A DNA stretch of 64,000 bases from Candidatus Nitrosopelagicus sp. GTDB taxonomy: Archaea > Thermoproteota > Nitrososphaeria > Nitrososphaerales > Nitrosopumilaceae. A model generated the notes under the pieces. That model saw only the letters and a program-made list of their open reading frames with translations, was not told the DNA's origin and made no database searches. The translations under genes and the position numbers were made by a program. The DNA lies in NCBI GenBank assembly GCA_028345295.1, contig JAOMDA010000002.1, positions 62,001 to 126,000 of the forward strand, read 5' to 3'. Shown here piece by piece: positions 15,909-23,731 of the stretch (positions are counted from its first letter, which is position 1; each line of letters opens with the position of its first letter).

Positions 15909-16145
15909 ATGAATGAAAAAATGATTCTTATTCAGTATGCAATTCAGAAGTATGAAAATGAAGAAGAATTGCTTGAAAAATTACAGAATGTTTTGCCTGA
16001 AAAAGATATTCAGCGAAGTTTAGATACTCTTATTGGAACACAGCGTGTAAGAAGAATAGGTCCAGAAGTTTTACAAAATAATGAAAGTCATACTGAATTA
16101 CCAGATTTACCAGACAACATCAAAGAACTCTTGGAAAAAATTTAA
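15909..16145 (+). CDS. Small acidic helical protein of unknown function
   Basis: I start the gene at ATG 15909, since the ORF-track start lies inside tRNA-Val. The 78-aa product is helical and charged (MILIQYAIQKYENEEELLEKLQNVLPEKDIQRSLDTLIGTQRVRRIG), perhaps a small winged-helix-like or helical-bundle domain, with a polar tail. It ends 2 nt before the convergent radical SAM gene. No family recognised. Confidence 0.55.
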   Translation: MNEKMILIQYAIQKYENEEELLEKLQNVLPEKDIQRSLDTLIGTQRVRRIGPEVLQNNESHTELPDLPDNIKELLEKI

Positions 16146-16147
16146 TT

Positions 16148-17029
16148 TTAAAAACCACGTAGTCCTTCTGGCCTAACTACTTCTGGATGCTCTTTCATCC
16201 AAGTAATTTTATCTAACATTGCTTGTTTGTCTTCTGGAAACGTCCCTGCAATATTATATGCATTTGAACCATGATTAGCACGAAAAACTACTTTATCATT
16301 TACATTAATTTCTGTAACCAGTTCTTCAAGTTCATCTATTGCTTCTGAATCTGAAATTCGAATAAATTCTTCATCAAATTTTGTCAAAAATTCATCTTTT
16401 ATTCCATTTTCTAAATAAAGTGTAAGTGCACCAACATAATCTGGTTTTACTTCACTAATCACTTTGGCAGTTTCTCTTGCATTTTCACTTGAATATTTAC
16501 TACCACCTATTCCTAGTATGACCATACATGATAATGTGAATCCAGCATCTTTTGCTTTCTTGCATGATTTGATTATTGTTTTTGCCGTTGCACCTTTTGT
16601 AACTTTCTTTAGAAGAATGTCAGAACCAGTTTCGATTCCAAGATATAGCATGTTTAGTCCAGCTTTCTTCATAGCATCTAATTCTTCAGGAGTTTTTTTG
16701 AGAAGATTCATTGGCATTGCATAACAAGAGACACGTTCAAGATTTGAAAATTTTTCATAGATATACTTGACAATTTGTATCATGTATTCTGTATCAAGGT
16801 TCAATGCATCTCCGTCTGCAAGAAAAATTTTTGTAGTATCTGGAAGCATTTTTGACATCATGTCAATTTCACCTTTTACCTCTTCCCAGCTTCTTTCAGA
16901 ATAATCCTTACTCCGATACATATCACAAAATGAGCATTCATTAAATGAACATCCAAGTGTTACCTGAAATATCAATGATTTTGCTTCTGACGGTGGCCTG
17001 TAAAGAGGTGCATCATAATTAAGCATCAT
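16148..17029 (-). CDS. Radical SAM protein with a CX4CX2C cluster motif
   Basis: The 293-aa protein carries GCSFNECSFCDMYRSKDYSER, giving CX4CX2C rather than the standard CX3CX2C; this spacing is known in a COG1032-like family of uncharacterised radical SAM enzymes. Further TIM-barrel parts are IFLADGDALNL, NMLYLGIETGSDILLKKVTKG and CMVILGIGG. No B12-binding or extra Fe-S domain is evident. The Elp3/HemN-like core suggests methylthiolation, oxidation or methylation chemistry, but the substrate is unknown. An alternative start is the second Met. Confidence 0.75.
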   Translation of the reverse strand: MMLNYDAPLYRPPSEAKSLIFQVTLGCSFNECSFCDMYRSKDYSERSWEEVKGEIDMMSKMLPDTTKIFLADGDALNLDTEYMIQIVKYIYEKFSNLERVSCYAMPMNLLKKTPEELDAMKKAGLNMLYLGIETGSDILLKKVTKGATAKTIIKSCKKAKDAGFTLSCMVILGIGGSKYSSENARETAKVISEVKPDYVGALTLYLENGIKDEFLTKFDEEFIRISDSEAIDELEELVTEINVNDKVVFRANHGSNAYNIAGTFPEDKQAMLDKITWMKEHPEVVRPEGLRGF

Positions 17030-17083
17030 ACTTGTTGTAATACAAATTGTAATTTATCGTTTTTGAAGAAAAAACTAGAATAT

Positions 17084-17560
17084 ATGGTCAAATTCAAGAG
17101 AGTTATGAATAGCGAACGCCTACAATACTTGAAACTTAACAAAAACATATTCCTAGCTTTTCTTGTTTCAATGACAGTCTCTGCATTGGGGGCGAATTAT
17201 TTTGCAGACCAAATTGAACTATTGAATAGTACAATCACATTAATGATTGATCATTCTGTCTACTATGCTGTATTTGGAACTCTTTTCTATTTAGATAATA
17301 AGAAAAAATACATTCTAGAAAATGGAAAAATTAACAGATTATTATTAAAATCAGATTTATTAAAAATTGTTCTTTCATTTGGTAGTAGTGAAATAATCTA
17401 TTCAATTGTTAGATGGGGAGTACAATACGAATTGTTAATATTGAATTATGATGCATATATGGCGTCAGTAATATCTCACATTTTAGCAGCAATAGTATTT
17501 TTTATTGTAATAAATCTTGGAGTAAACTTTACAAAATTATTTAAAAATAAAAATCGATAA
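17084..17560 (+). CDS. Integral membrane protein with about four helices, unknown
   Basis: About 158 aa from ATG 17084 (the ORF-track start is a TTG seven codons upstream). Hydrophobic helices are visible in NIFLAFLVSMTVSALGANYF, MIDHSVYYAVFGTLFYL, LKIVLSFGSSEIIYSIVRW and VISHILAAIVFFIVINLGV, separated by Lys-rich loops. No known family or conserved polar motif is seen. It stands alone on the plus strand between two minus-strand genes. Confidence 0.55.
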   Translation: MVKFKRVMNSERLQYLKLNKNIFLAFLVSMTVSALGANYFADQIELLNSTITLMIDHSVYYAVFGTLFYLDNKKKYILENGKINRLLLKSDLLKIVLSFGSSEIIYSIVRWGVQYELLILNYDAYMASVISHILAAIVFFIVINLGVNFTKLFKNKNR

Positions 17561-17584
17561 TAAATAAACTTCTGTTAATTCCAA

Positions 17585-18328
17585 TTAGAATAATTTGTAA
17601 TCAGATACAATTGTAAAAATAATATTTGCACCAATGAGACAAGTTACACCAGAAATTCCATATTTCATGTATCGTACAGTCTGTTTCATTTTTGAGGATA
17701 ATATGAAGGGCAATCCTATAATTCCACTGATAACTGCCATTCCAATTATACTACCAATTCCAAATAAAACCAAAAAATACATCATCGTCTCAAAACCCAT
17801 AAACACCGATGCAGTTAATGCTACAAGACTTCCACTACCAGCTATTCCATGAATGCTACCGATGATGAATGATCTATGGTCATGTTTGTGATCCTTAGTA
17901 TGATTGTGTGTATGAACATGTGAAATACCATCTTCATGTGTATGAGGATGAATATGGCTTTGCCCTAGAATATTCTTATTCCTGATTGTAAAAATACCCA
18001 AGGCAATTAGCATAACTCCAACAATTAATTCTGCTCCAATAAAGAATTCATTGCCTATGGTTAATGAGAGTCCTGCAATTAAAACTCCAATAATTATGAT
18101 GCTTGATGTGTGCCCAAATCCCCATATCATTCCTCTCCATGAAGACATGGCAGTAAGATTTCTTAGAGATTGTTTTTTTGTAAGACTTGATTTTCCAGAT
18201 ACGATTTGAGTTGACATTGCACTAATATGGTCTGGTTCAAATGCATGAATTAATCCAACCATAGCCCCAGCTGCCAAAATTAAAAAATGATTTTGAGTTT
18301 GAAATAATTCTATGAAAAAATCAAACAT
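17585..18328 (-). CDS. NicO/UreH-type nickel-cobalt transporter
   Basis: The 247-aa membrane protein contains GLIHAFEPDHISAMSTQIV, the HX4D-type helix signature of nickel/cobalt permeases, a second motif WGFGHTSSIIIIGVL, and a long His-rich loop (HIHPHTHEDGISHVHTHNH). The third part SIHGIAGSGSLVALTASVF is typical of the UreH/NicO branch. It moves Ni2+ or Co2+ across the cytoplasmic membrane. Its ATG overlaps the stop of the ureohydrolase gene (TAATG), so the two are translationally coupled; this points to nickel supply for that enzyme, an inference. Co2+ for cobalamin is an alternative role. Confidence 0.8.
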   Translation of the reverse strand: MFDFFIELFQTQNHFLILAAGAMVGLIHAFEPDHISAMSTQIVSGKSSLTKKQSLRNLTAMSSWRGMIWGFGHTSSIIIIGVLIAGLSLTIGNEFFIGAELIVGVMLIALGIFTIRNKNILGQSHIHPHTHEDGISHVHTHNHTKDHKHDHRSFIIGSIHGIAGSGSLVALTASVFMGFETMMYFLVLFGIGSIIGMAVISGIIGLPFILSSKMKQTVRYMKYGISGVTCLIGANIIFTIVSDYKLF

Positions 18329-19443
18329 TAGTCTCTCTTTGGAATTTCTGCACGAGGATTTCCAAAATTATATGTGTTACCTTTACCACGATAATCTTTT
18401 GGTCTAACTGGATCTCCTTCATCTAATCCTCTTTTTGTTAATGATAATCCTGCAAGAAGTTCTACTACCAATCTTTGTCCTAATCCTGATGTAATTCCGC
18501 CATTATACGAGCTTGAATCACTAACATCGTACGCAGGTGCAATCTCTACCAAATCCATTGCAAATCTATCTGGATCAAATGATTTGGATAGTTGTCGTAT
18601 CATCCTTATTCCTTCTCTAGATGTCAAACCATTTGGTTCAGGCTCTCCAGTACCAGGGGCATAAGCAGGATCAAAAGAGTCAATGTCCCAACTAAGATAT
18701 ACTCCATCAGTTCCATCGTTGGCTCTGTCAGCAATTTCTTTTGCAATATAATCAATTCCTAATTCTTCTACATCTAACATTGTAAACCATTGGAAATCTT
18801 GGTCAGACATCCATTTGTACAAATCTCGACCTGGCCAATATCCTCTTGGACCTACCAATGAATAGTTTTTACCTTTCATACATCCCATTTCCATAATTCT
18901 TCTGATATGCGCGCCGTGGTCATACTTGAAACCAGTTAATCCTTGTGGGGCACAATCTGCGTGAGTATCAAAATGAATCATACCTATGTTTTTGAATTTC
19001 TTTGCAAAGGCTCTTACATTTGCATATGTAATTGAATGGTCTCCTCCAAGCATAACTGGTATTCCGTCAGCCTCAAGTACCTCTTTGACTTTTAGAGTCA
19101 TTCTCTTATGAGATTCAATTACATCTCCAGGTGAGACTATTACATCTCCATAATCTACAGTTCGAAAAGTTCCAAATGGGTCTGCACCAGTTTCAATATT
19201 AAATCGTTCAAATGGAGGAGACGGAACAGTAGATGCCGCTCTAATTGCTCTAGGACCATATCGTGCTCCAGGACGTATAGTAGTACCAAAATCAAATGGT
19301 TCTCCGATGATTGCAACATCTGGGTTTGCTTCAACTAATTCTTTGTGATTTTTCACCAAAGGAAGATGCAAAAATGTGTTAATTCCTACAAACGGAGCAA
19401 CATCTGCACCATTAAAATCATCTCCATAAAATTCCATACCCAT
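18328..19443 (-). CDS. Ureohydrolase family enzyme (agmatinase-like, possibly guanidine hydrolase)
   Basis: The 371-aa enzyme has all metal-binding motifs of the arginase/agmatinase fold: LGGDHSITYANV, IHFDTHADCAP and SWDIDSFDPAYAPGTGEPEPNG. It is longer than usual agmatinases (about 300 aa), with about 45 extra N-terminal residues before IIGEPFDFGTTIRPGARYGPRAI. Agmatine to putrescine plus urea is the default reaction and would feed the deoxyhypusine synthases encoded nearby. Coupling to a NicO transporter and the long N-terminus recall nickel-dependent guanidine hydrolase (GdmH). The start is ATG 19443, because the ORF-track extension is hydrophobic and overlaps the divergent TPR gene. Confidence 0.8.
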   Translation of the reverse strand: MGMEFYGDDFNGADVAPFVGINTFLHLPLVKNHKELVEANPDVAIIGEPFDFGTTIRPGARYGPRAIRAASTVPSPPFERFNIETGADPFGTFRTVDYGDVIVSPGDVIESHKRMTLKVKEVLEADGIPVMLGGDHSITYANVRAFAKKFKNIGMIHFDTHADCAPQGLTGFKYDHGAHIRRIMEMGCMKGKNYSLVGPRGYWPGRDLYKWMSDQDFQWFTMLDVEELGIDYIAKEIADRANDGTDGVYLSWDIDSFDPAYAPGTGEPEPNGLTSREGIRMIRQLSKSFDPDRFAMDLVEIAPAYDVSDSSSYNGGITSGLGQRLVVELLAGLSLTKRGLDEGDPVRPKDYRGKGNTYNFGNPRAEIPKRD

Positions 19444-19568
19444 GACCAAAACTGGTCTAGCTTTAATTATAAAGAGTCTAAGTATAATACGAATTTTTAT
19501 GGAAATAGTTGTTATAACAAGTCTACAACGATCATTAAACATAATAATAATGTTCAACATTAAAAACC

Positions 19569-20807
19569 ATGATTTTTCAAAGAACAGAAAATGCATGGCA
19601 TTTTATCAATAAAGGTTTGGAATCCATGAATTATGAACAATATGAAAAAGCAATTCCAAAATTCAATAAAGCTATTTCCTTAGAACCCCACAATCATGTT
19701 GCTCAATTACATAAAGGAAGATCACTTTATAAAATTGGATATTATCAAAATGCATTACAATGTTTTAATACAATCTTGAAATCAGATCCTAAAAACTTGG
19801 ATGCATTACTTAATCAGGGTTTAACATTTCAAAAAATGGAAAAATTTCCACAAGCCATTGTCTCTTTTAAAAAACTACTTGAAATAGACTCACAAAATCT
19901 TGATGCATTAATTTCACTAGGATTATGTTTTAGTAAATTAGGCAAGAATGAGGATGCACTAAAACTTATTGACGACGCATTATCAATAAATCCAAAAAAC
20001 CCATCTGCATTATACAACAAAAGCCTAATTCTGGGAAGATTAAACCAAAATTCCGATTCACTATCTTTCCTTAATCAGGCCATTGAAGAAGATTCAAACC
20101 AATCTGCTAGATTATTTGAAAAAGGACAAGAATTAACAAAGCAAAAAAAACACGAAAAAGCAATCAGATATTATACACGTGCCTTAGAAATTGATAATAA
20201 AAATATCAAAGCATTAGTTGCCAAAGGCTGGACCCTTGATTATGCAGGTTTCTCTAGTAAAGATGTCATCCATTATTATGATGAGGCAATCAAAATTGAT
20301 CCACATTATTCTGATGCCTGGTTCAACAAAGGATTGTTACTTGATAGGACTAGATTACACAAAAAAGCCATAGAGTGCTTTGATGAGATTTTATCTTACG
20401 ATCCTGAAAATGTAAGGGCATTGTACTGCAAGGGTGCCTCACATGCGGCATTGAAACAATTTGGGAAAGGAAGATTTTGCTGTGAAGCTGCTTTATCAAT
20501 TGAGCCAAAAAATGTTTTTGCACTATGTACTATGGTTTGGTGTTTGCAACATTCAAAGAAATATGAAGAGGCATTAAAATTCTGTGATATTGCTTTGGAA
20601 ATAAATCCAAATTATGTTTATGCCTTGAGCTATAAAGGCAAATTACTATTTTTACTTAAGAAATTTTCTGAATCCTTAGAATATTACGAAAAGGCATTAA
20701 AAATTGAGCCAGATAATCAAACTGCTCTTTTTCATAAATTCAAGGTAGAAGCTGAGCTGGAAAATAGTAAAAAAGAATCATTAGTAAAAAAATTCATGAA
20801 ATTTTAA
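19569..20807 (+). CDS. Tetratricopeptide repeat protein
   Basis: The 412-aa protein consists of about eleven consecutive 34-residue TPR units with the A/G-Y-A-P pattern, such as YEKAIPKFNKAISLEPHNHV, YQNALQCFNTILKSDPKNLD and FSESLEYYEKALKIEPDNQT. There is no signal peptide or catalytic domain. It forms a superhelical scaffold for protein binding; partners are unknown. It is divergent from the ureohydrolase gene with 125 nt between starts. Confidence 0.85.
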   Translation: MIFQRTENAWHFINKGLESMNYEQYEKAIPKFNKAISLEPHNHVAQLHKGRSLYKIGYYQNALQCFNTILKSDPKNLDALLNQGLTFQKMEKFPQAIVSFKKLLEIDSQNLDALISLGLCFSKLGKNEDALKLIDDALSINPKNPSALYNKSLILGRLNQNSDSLSFLNQAIEEDSNQSARLFEKGQELTKQKKHEKAIRYYTRALEIDNKNIKALVAKGWTLDYAGFSSKDVIHYYDEAIKIDPHYSDAWFNKGLLLDRTRLHKKAIECFDEILSYDPENVRALYCKGASHAALKQFGKGRFCCEAALSIEPKNVFALCTMVWCLQHSKKYEEALKFCDIALEINPNYVYALSYKGKLLFLLKKFSESLEYYEKALKIEPDNQTALFHKFKVEAELENSKKESLVKKFMKF

Positions 20808-20815
20808 TATGTATC

Positions 20816-20834
20816 AAGTATTCGTACAATACTT
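20816..20834. promoter_or_regulatory. 7-bp inverted repeat upstream of the 83-aa gene
   Basis: AAGTATT-CGTAC-AATACTT is a perfect 7-bp inverted repeat with a 5-nt spacer. It lies just before a TATA-like TTTAATA (20842-20848), which is 26 nt from the ATG at 20870. Operator or weak terminator of the TPR gene are both possible. Confidence 0.35.
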
Positions 20835-20841
20835 AGAATTC

Positions 20842-20848
20842 TTTAATA
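20842..20848 (+). promoter_or_regulatory. TATA box of the 83-aa gene
   Basis: TTTAATA ends 21 nt before the ATG at 20870, consistent with a leaderless message, and supports that start over the upstream TTG used in the ORF track. Confidence 0.4.
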
Positions 20849-20869
20849 CTAATTTTGGTAAAAAATAAT

Positions 20870-21121
20870 ATGGATCCTGTTAGTTCTCCAGATGAAATAT
20901 TTGCTGCATCTAAACGTGTAATTGATACCTTATACGGTGATGTATCTGATTTCAAAATAAATGAAACATTTCAAAAACCTGAAAAAGGACCTAGAGAATC
21001 ATGGGATGTTCAAGTTAATTTCATGATAGACGGACTAAAATATACTGTAGATTTGGATATTGAAGAAAAAAGTGGTCGTGTAGTATATGCCCAATTAATT
21101 GATACAATGACTCCTCTCTGA
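20870..21121 (+). CDS. Small conserved-looking alpha/beta protein, unknown
   Basis: The 83-aa product from ATG 20870 (MDPVSSPDEIFAASKRVIDT) has one helix followed by strands: SWDVQVNFMIDGLKYTVDLDIEEKSGRVVYAQLID. The arrangement resembles PepSY-like small domains, but this is a pattern impression only. The 20-nt-spaced TATA box supports the start. It ends 16 nt from the convergent 172-aa gene. Confidence 0.6.
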   Translation: MDPVSSPDEIFAASKRVIDTLYGDVSDFKINETFQKPEKGPRESWDVQVNFMIDGLKYTVDLDIEEKSGRVVYAQLIDTMTPL

Positions 21122-21136
21122 TCTTTAGATTTCTTA

Positions 21137-21655
21137 TTAAACAGTCAATACAGCTCTTGCTGTTCTAACCTTTTCAATAATCTCTGAAATAAATCCATCC
21201 ACAAATTGTTCAAAATTCACAGTTTTGTATTTTGCAGTAGTTTTTCTCCGTTTTTTGTATTCATCACGTAACCATTTAAAATCACTCTCATTCATTTTTA
21301 ATGCATTATTTTCTAAATCATTTTTTGATTCAATCATGTTGACAAGAAAATAACTCACAAATCTAGTAAAACACTTGACATTATACAACTCCAGATATTC
21401 CTCTTTATTTTCTTCATAACTGTTTTTTAGCCATTCTTTGATGTCTGATCTGATGGTGATTGTGTTATACCGCCCTGTTAAATCTAGTCTTAACTTATGA
21501 GTGTGTATTGTATATCGCCCTGCCTTGACCTCATTCATCATAATAATGAGCGTACTAGGAAGAAACATTCCCAGATAGTTTCTATCTGTCGTCTGTTGTA
21601 ATTTATGCATCACCGCTGGTTTGACTCCAATCGTAGAATAGCCTTTTCCTGGCAT
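21137..21655 (-). CDS. Unknown protein with two similar helical segments, possibly DNA-binding
   Basis: The 172-aa basic protein contains two stretches that look alike: STIGVKPAVMHKLQQTTDRN followed by STLIIMMNEVK, and NTITIRSDIKEWLKNSYEEN followed by RFVSYFLVNMIE. Each has a strand, then two helices, as in ribbon-helix-helix DNA-binding proteins. A dimer-like duplicate within one chain is therefore possible, though the match is weak. The C-terminal third is charged and helical (MNESDFKWLRDEYKKRRKTTAKYK). It lies next to a small membrane protein gene on the same strand. Confidence 0.45.
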   Translation of the reverse strand: MPGKGYSTIGVKPAVMHKLQQTTDRNYLGMFLPSTLIIMMNEVKAGRYTIHTHKLRLDLTGRYNTITIRSDIKEWLKNSYEENKEEYLELYNVKCFTRFVSYFLVNMIESKNDLENNALKMNESDFKWLRDEYKKRRKTTAKYKTVNFEQFVDGFISEIIEKVRTARAVLTV

Positions 21656-21693
21656 GACTTTATGCCTCCAGCCTGTTCATAATATTTTGCATC

Positions 21694-21876
21694 TCATGAA
21701 ACTTTGACCTCATTTTTTTTTAATTCCTTGATCAATCTAATAGCTACCCACATCGTTCCCATAGCTATAATTCCAATTCCTAATCCATTTAGAAATGAGT
21801 CAGAATTACCAGCTTGGTTTACACCCAATCCTAAAATTATCAGGGTTACTGCAATTGCATATTGTTTATCCATCAT
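21694..21876 (-). CDS. Small two-helix membrane protein
   Basis: The 60-aa protein has two hydrophobic helices, YAIAVTLIILGLGVNQAG and LNGLGIGIIAMGTMWVAIRLI, with a basic C-terminus KELKKNEVKVS. No family recognised. It is divergent from the SSS transporter with the palindromic element in the shared upstream region, so that element could affect either gene. Confidence 0.5.
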   Translation of the reverse strand: MMDKQYAIAVTLIILGLGVNQAGNSDSFLNGLGIGIIAMGTMWVAIRLIKELKKNEVKVS

Positions 21877-21945
21877 GTGTGTAGAACTTGATAACTAATA
21901 AAATTTTCAGACTTTTACCAAAAAATTAGATCTAATTTAAAATGT

Positions 21946-21985
21946 GTAAACTACGTAAAATTTTGTTCGTAATAACGTAGTTTAC
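21946..21985. promoter_or_regulatory. Perfect 11-bp inverted repeat, putative operator
   Basis: GTAAACTACGT (21946-21956) and ACGTAGTTTAC (21975-21985) form a perfect inverted repeat with an 18-nt AT-rich spacer. It ends 15 nt before the TATA-like box of the SSS transporter, a position typical of archaeal activator or repressor sites. Half-site spacing of about 29 nt centre to centre is close to three helical turns. Confidence 0.55.
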
Positions 21986-22000
21986 TAGAATTTTTCAATC

Positions 22001-22007
22001 TTTATAT
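22001..22007 (+). promoter_or_regulatory. TATA box of the SSS transporter gene
   Basis: TTTATAT lies about 38 nt before ATG 22042 and about 29 nt before the in-frame TTG 22033. It rules out the ORF-track start at 22012, which would precede the transcription start. Confidence 0.5.
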
Positions 22008-22041
22008 CATATTGATCACTTTAATATTCAATTTGGTAGAG

Positions 22042-23658
22042 ATGGACGGATTTGCAGCTGCAGTTGCGGTATTTATTGTTATTACAATTGTCGTTGGCGT
22101 TTTTGCAGGCAAACTTGTTCAGAAAAGTGGTAAACGATTAATTGTTGCAGGAAAAAGTTTGCCTCTATTTATGGTGGGAACCATGCTTGCTGCACAAGCA
22201 GTTGATGGAAATTCAACGTTAGGAAATATTGCCCTTGTCTTTGAGTTTGGATTTTGGGCTGGTGCAGTTATTCCAATTGGACTGGGAATATGTCTATTGC
22301 TTGTAGGTGCATTTTATGCAAAACCTCTAAACAAAATGTCAATGATAACATTACCTGATTTCTATTTCAGACGATATGGTAATGGTGCAGAGGGCATTTC
22401 TAGCATATTAATGATAGTCAGTTTCTTAATACTTGTTGCAGGAAATCTGGCTGCATGTGGATTTATTTTGGAAATTGTTTTTGGTATTGAGTATTTCTAT
22501 GGAATTGCTATTGCCGCAGTTGTTGTTGTAGTATACACTGTTGCAGGAGGTCTGTTTGCGTCTGCATACACGAATCTGTTTCAAGTATATCTGGCCATAG
22601 GATCGTTCTGGGCTGCATTCATTTTCTTCTTAGGAGGCTTTGCAGATACACCTTGGGATGTAATTTACAATAATGCACCGGCAGGATTCATGGATCTTTC
22701 AGGATTATTTGATGTTGCTAATGGGGCTCTGCTTAACTGGGGTGCTATATTTGCGCTGGGCTTGGGAGATATTATCGCGTTAGATTTCATGGAAAGGGTA
22801 TTTGCTGCCAAAAATCCAAAAACTGCACGAAGAGGTGCATTAATGGGTGGTGCATTAACAATGTTTACTGTGGTTCCAACTAGCATGTTGGGCATTGTTG
22901 CATTCTTCTATTTGCCTGCAGACACATTACCTGATCTAGCAATGCCTTTACTTGCTACTCAACATATGCCGTTTGCCATTGGCGCAGGAATCTTGATGGG
23001 TGTTGTAGGTGCATCAATGTCAACTGCAAGTGGTGGATTATTGGCCATTTCAAGTGTTATTTCTAGGAATCTTATGCAGAGAATTATCCGAAGACGGTGG
23101 ATGAACAAACCTAATTGGAGTGACAATAAGTTACTTAACACAACTCGTGTCGTAATAGTTCCAATGATGGTAATTGGAACCGCAATTGGTTATTTTGTTC
23201 CAGCACCAGGAGTTTATCTCATTTTAGCATTTGATATAATGTTTGCAGGTGCATTTGTTCCGTTAACATTAGGACTTTTCTGGAAGAAGGCAAATATGCC
23301 TGCAACTATCGCCGCATTACTTGTAGGATCCATATTACGATTACAATTCTTCTGGACTATGCCAGAAGAATGGTGGGGACTCGATACAATGATTCCTCCA
23401 ATAGTTTCATTAATTGTGTTTGTTGGAGTTGCATACGGTACACAACACAAGTATCCAGGAAAAGCTAGACATGATGTTAGAGATTATGTACCACCAGAAG
23501 AAGATGTGATTGCTGGAGAAGATTTGAAACACTTTGGTGATGGAACCCAAGCCATGGGTGGAGGTCAAAGTGATTCAGACTCACCTGACAATTCTGACAA
23601 TTCTGATCTAGCGGAATATGAAAAAGATTATCTCGAGAGAATGAAGAAACAAGAATGA
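22042..23658 (+). CDS. Sodium:solute symporter (SSS) family transporter
   Basis: The 538-aa protein has about 13 hydrophobic helices with SSS features: GKSLPLFMVGTMLAAQAVDGNSTLGN in the first helices, VYTVAGGLFASAYTNLFQVYL, and GVVGASMSTASGGLLAISSVISRN, which holds the Na+-site Ser/Thr. A hydrophilic C-terminal tail (SDSDSPDNSDNSDLAEYEKDY) is cytoplasmic. Related thaumarchaeal proteins are thought to import urea or other small solutes; substrate cannot be read here. The start is ATG 22042 or TTG 22033; the TATA box excludes 22012. A palindromic operator candidate upstream suggests regulated expression. Confidence 0.8.
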   Translation: MDGFAAAVAVFIVITIVVGVFAGKLVQKSGKRLIVAGKSLPLFMVGTMLAAQAVDGNSTLGNIALVFEFGFWAGAVIPIGLGICLLLVGAFYAKPLNKMSMITLPDFYFRRYGNGAEGISSILMIVSFLILVAGNLAACGFILEIVFGIEYFYGIAIAAVVVVVYTVAGGLFASAYTNLFQVYLAIGSFWAAFIFFLGGFADTPWDVIYNNAPAGFMDLSGLFDVANGALLNWGAIFALGLGDIIALDFMERVFAAKNPKTARRGALMGGALTMFTVVPTSMLGIVAFFYLPADTLPDLAMPLLATQHMPFAIGAGILMGVVGASMSTASGGLLAISSVISRNLMQRIIRRRWMNKPNWSDNKLLNTTRVVIVPMMVIGTAIGYFVPAPGVYLILAFDIMFAGAFVPLTLGLFWKKANMPATIAALLVGSILRLQFFWTMPEEWWGLDTMIPPIVSLIVFVGVAYGTQHKYPGKARHDVRDYVPPEEDVIAGEDLKHFGDGTQAMGGGQSDSDSPDNSDNSDLAEYEKDYLERMKKQE

Positions 23659-23731
23659 AACCAAATGGTGTGATCGTTTATTTGCGATCTATCACTTCAA
23701 ATATTTTTAAATAGATAGGTGAAAAAATACC

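Noticed and set aside
17928-17952. His-rich loop of the NicO protein as an unusual insertion
   Set aside because: His-rich loops are normal in this transporter family.
19444-19596. N-terminal extension of the ureohydrolase ORF
   Set aside because: Hydrophobic, absent in the family, and overlapping the divergent TPR gene; the start was set at ATG 19443.
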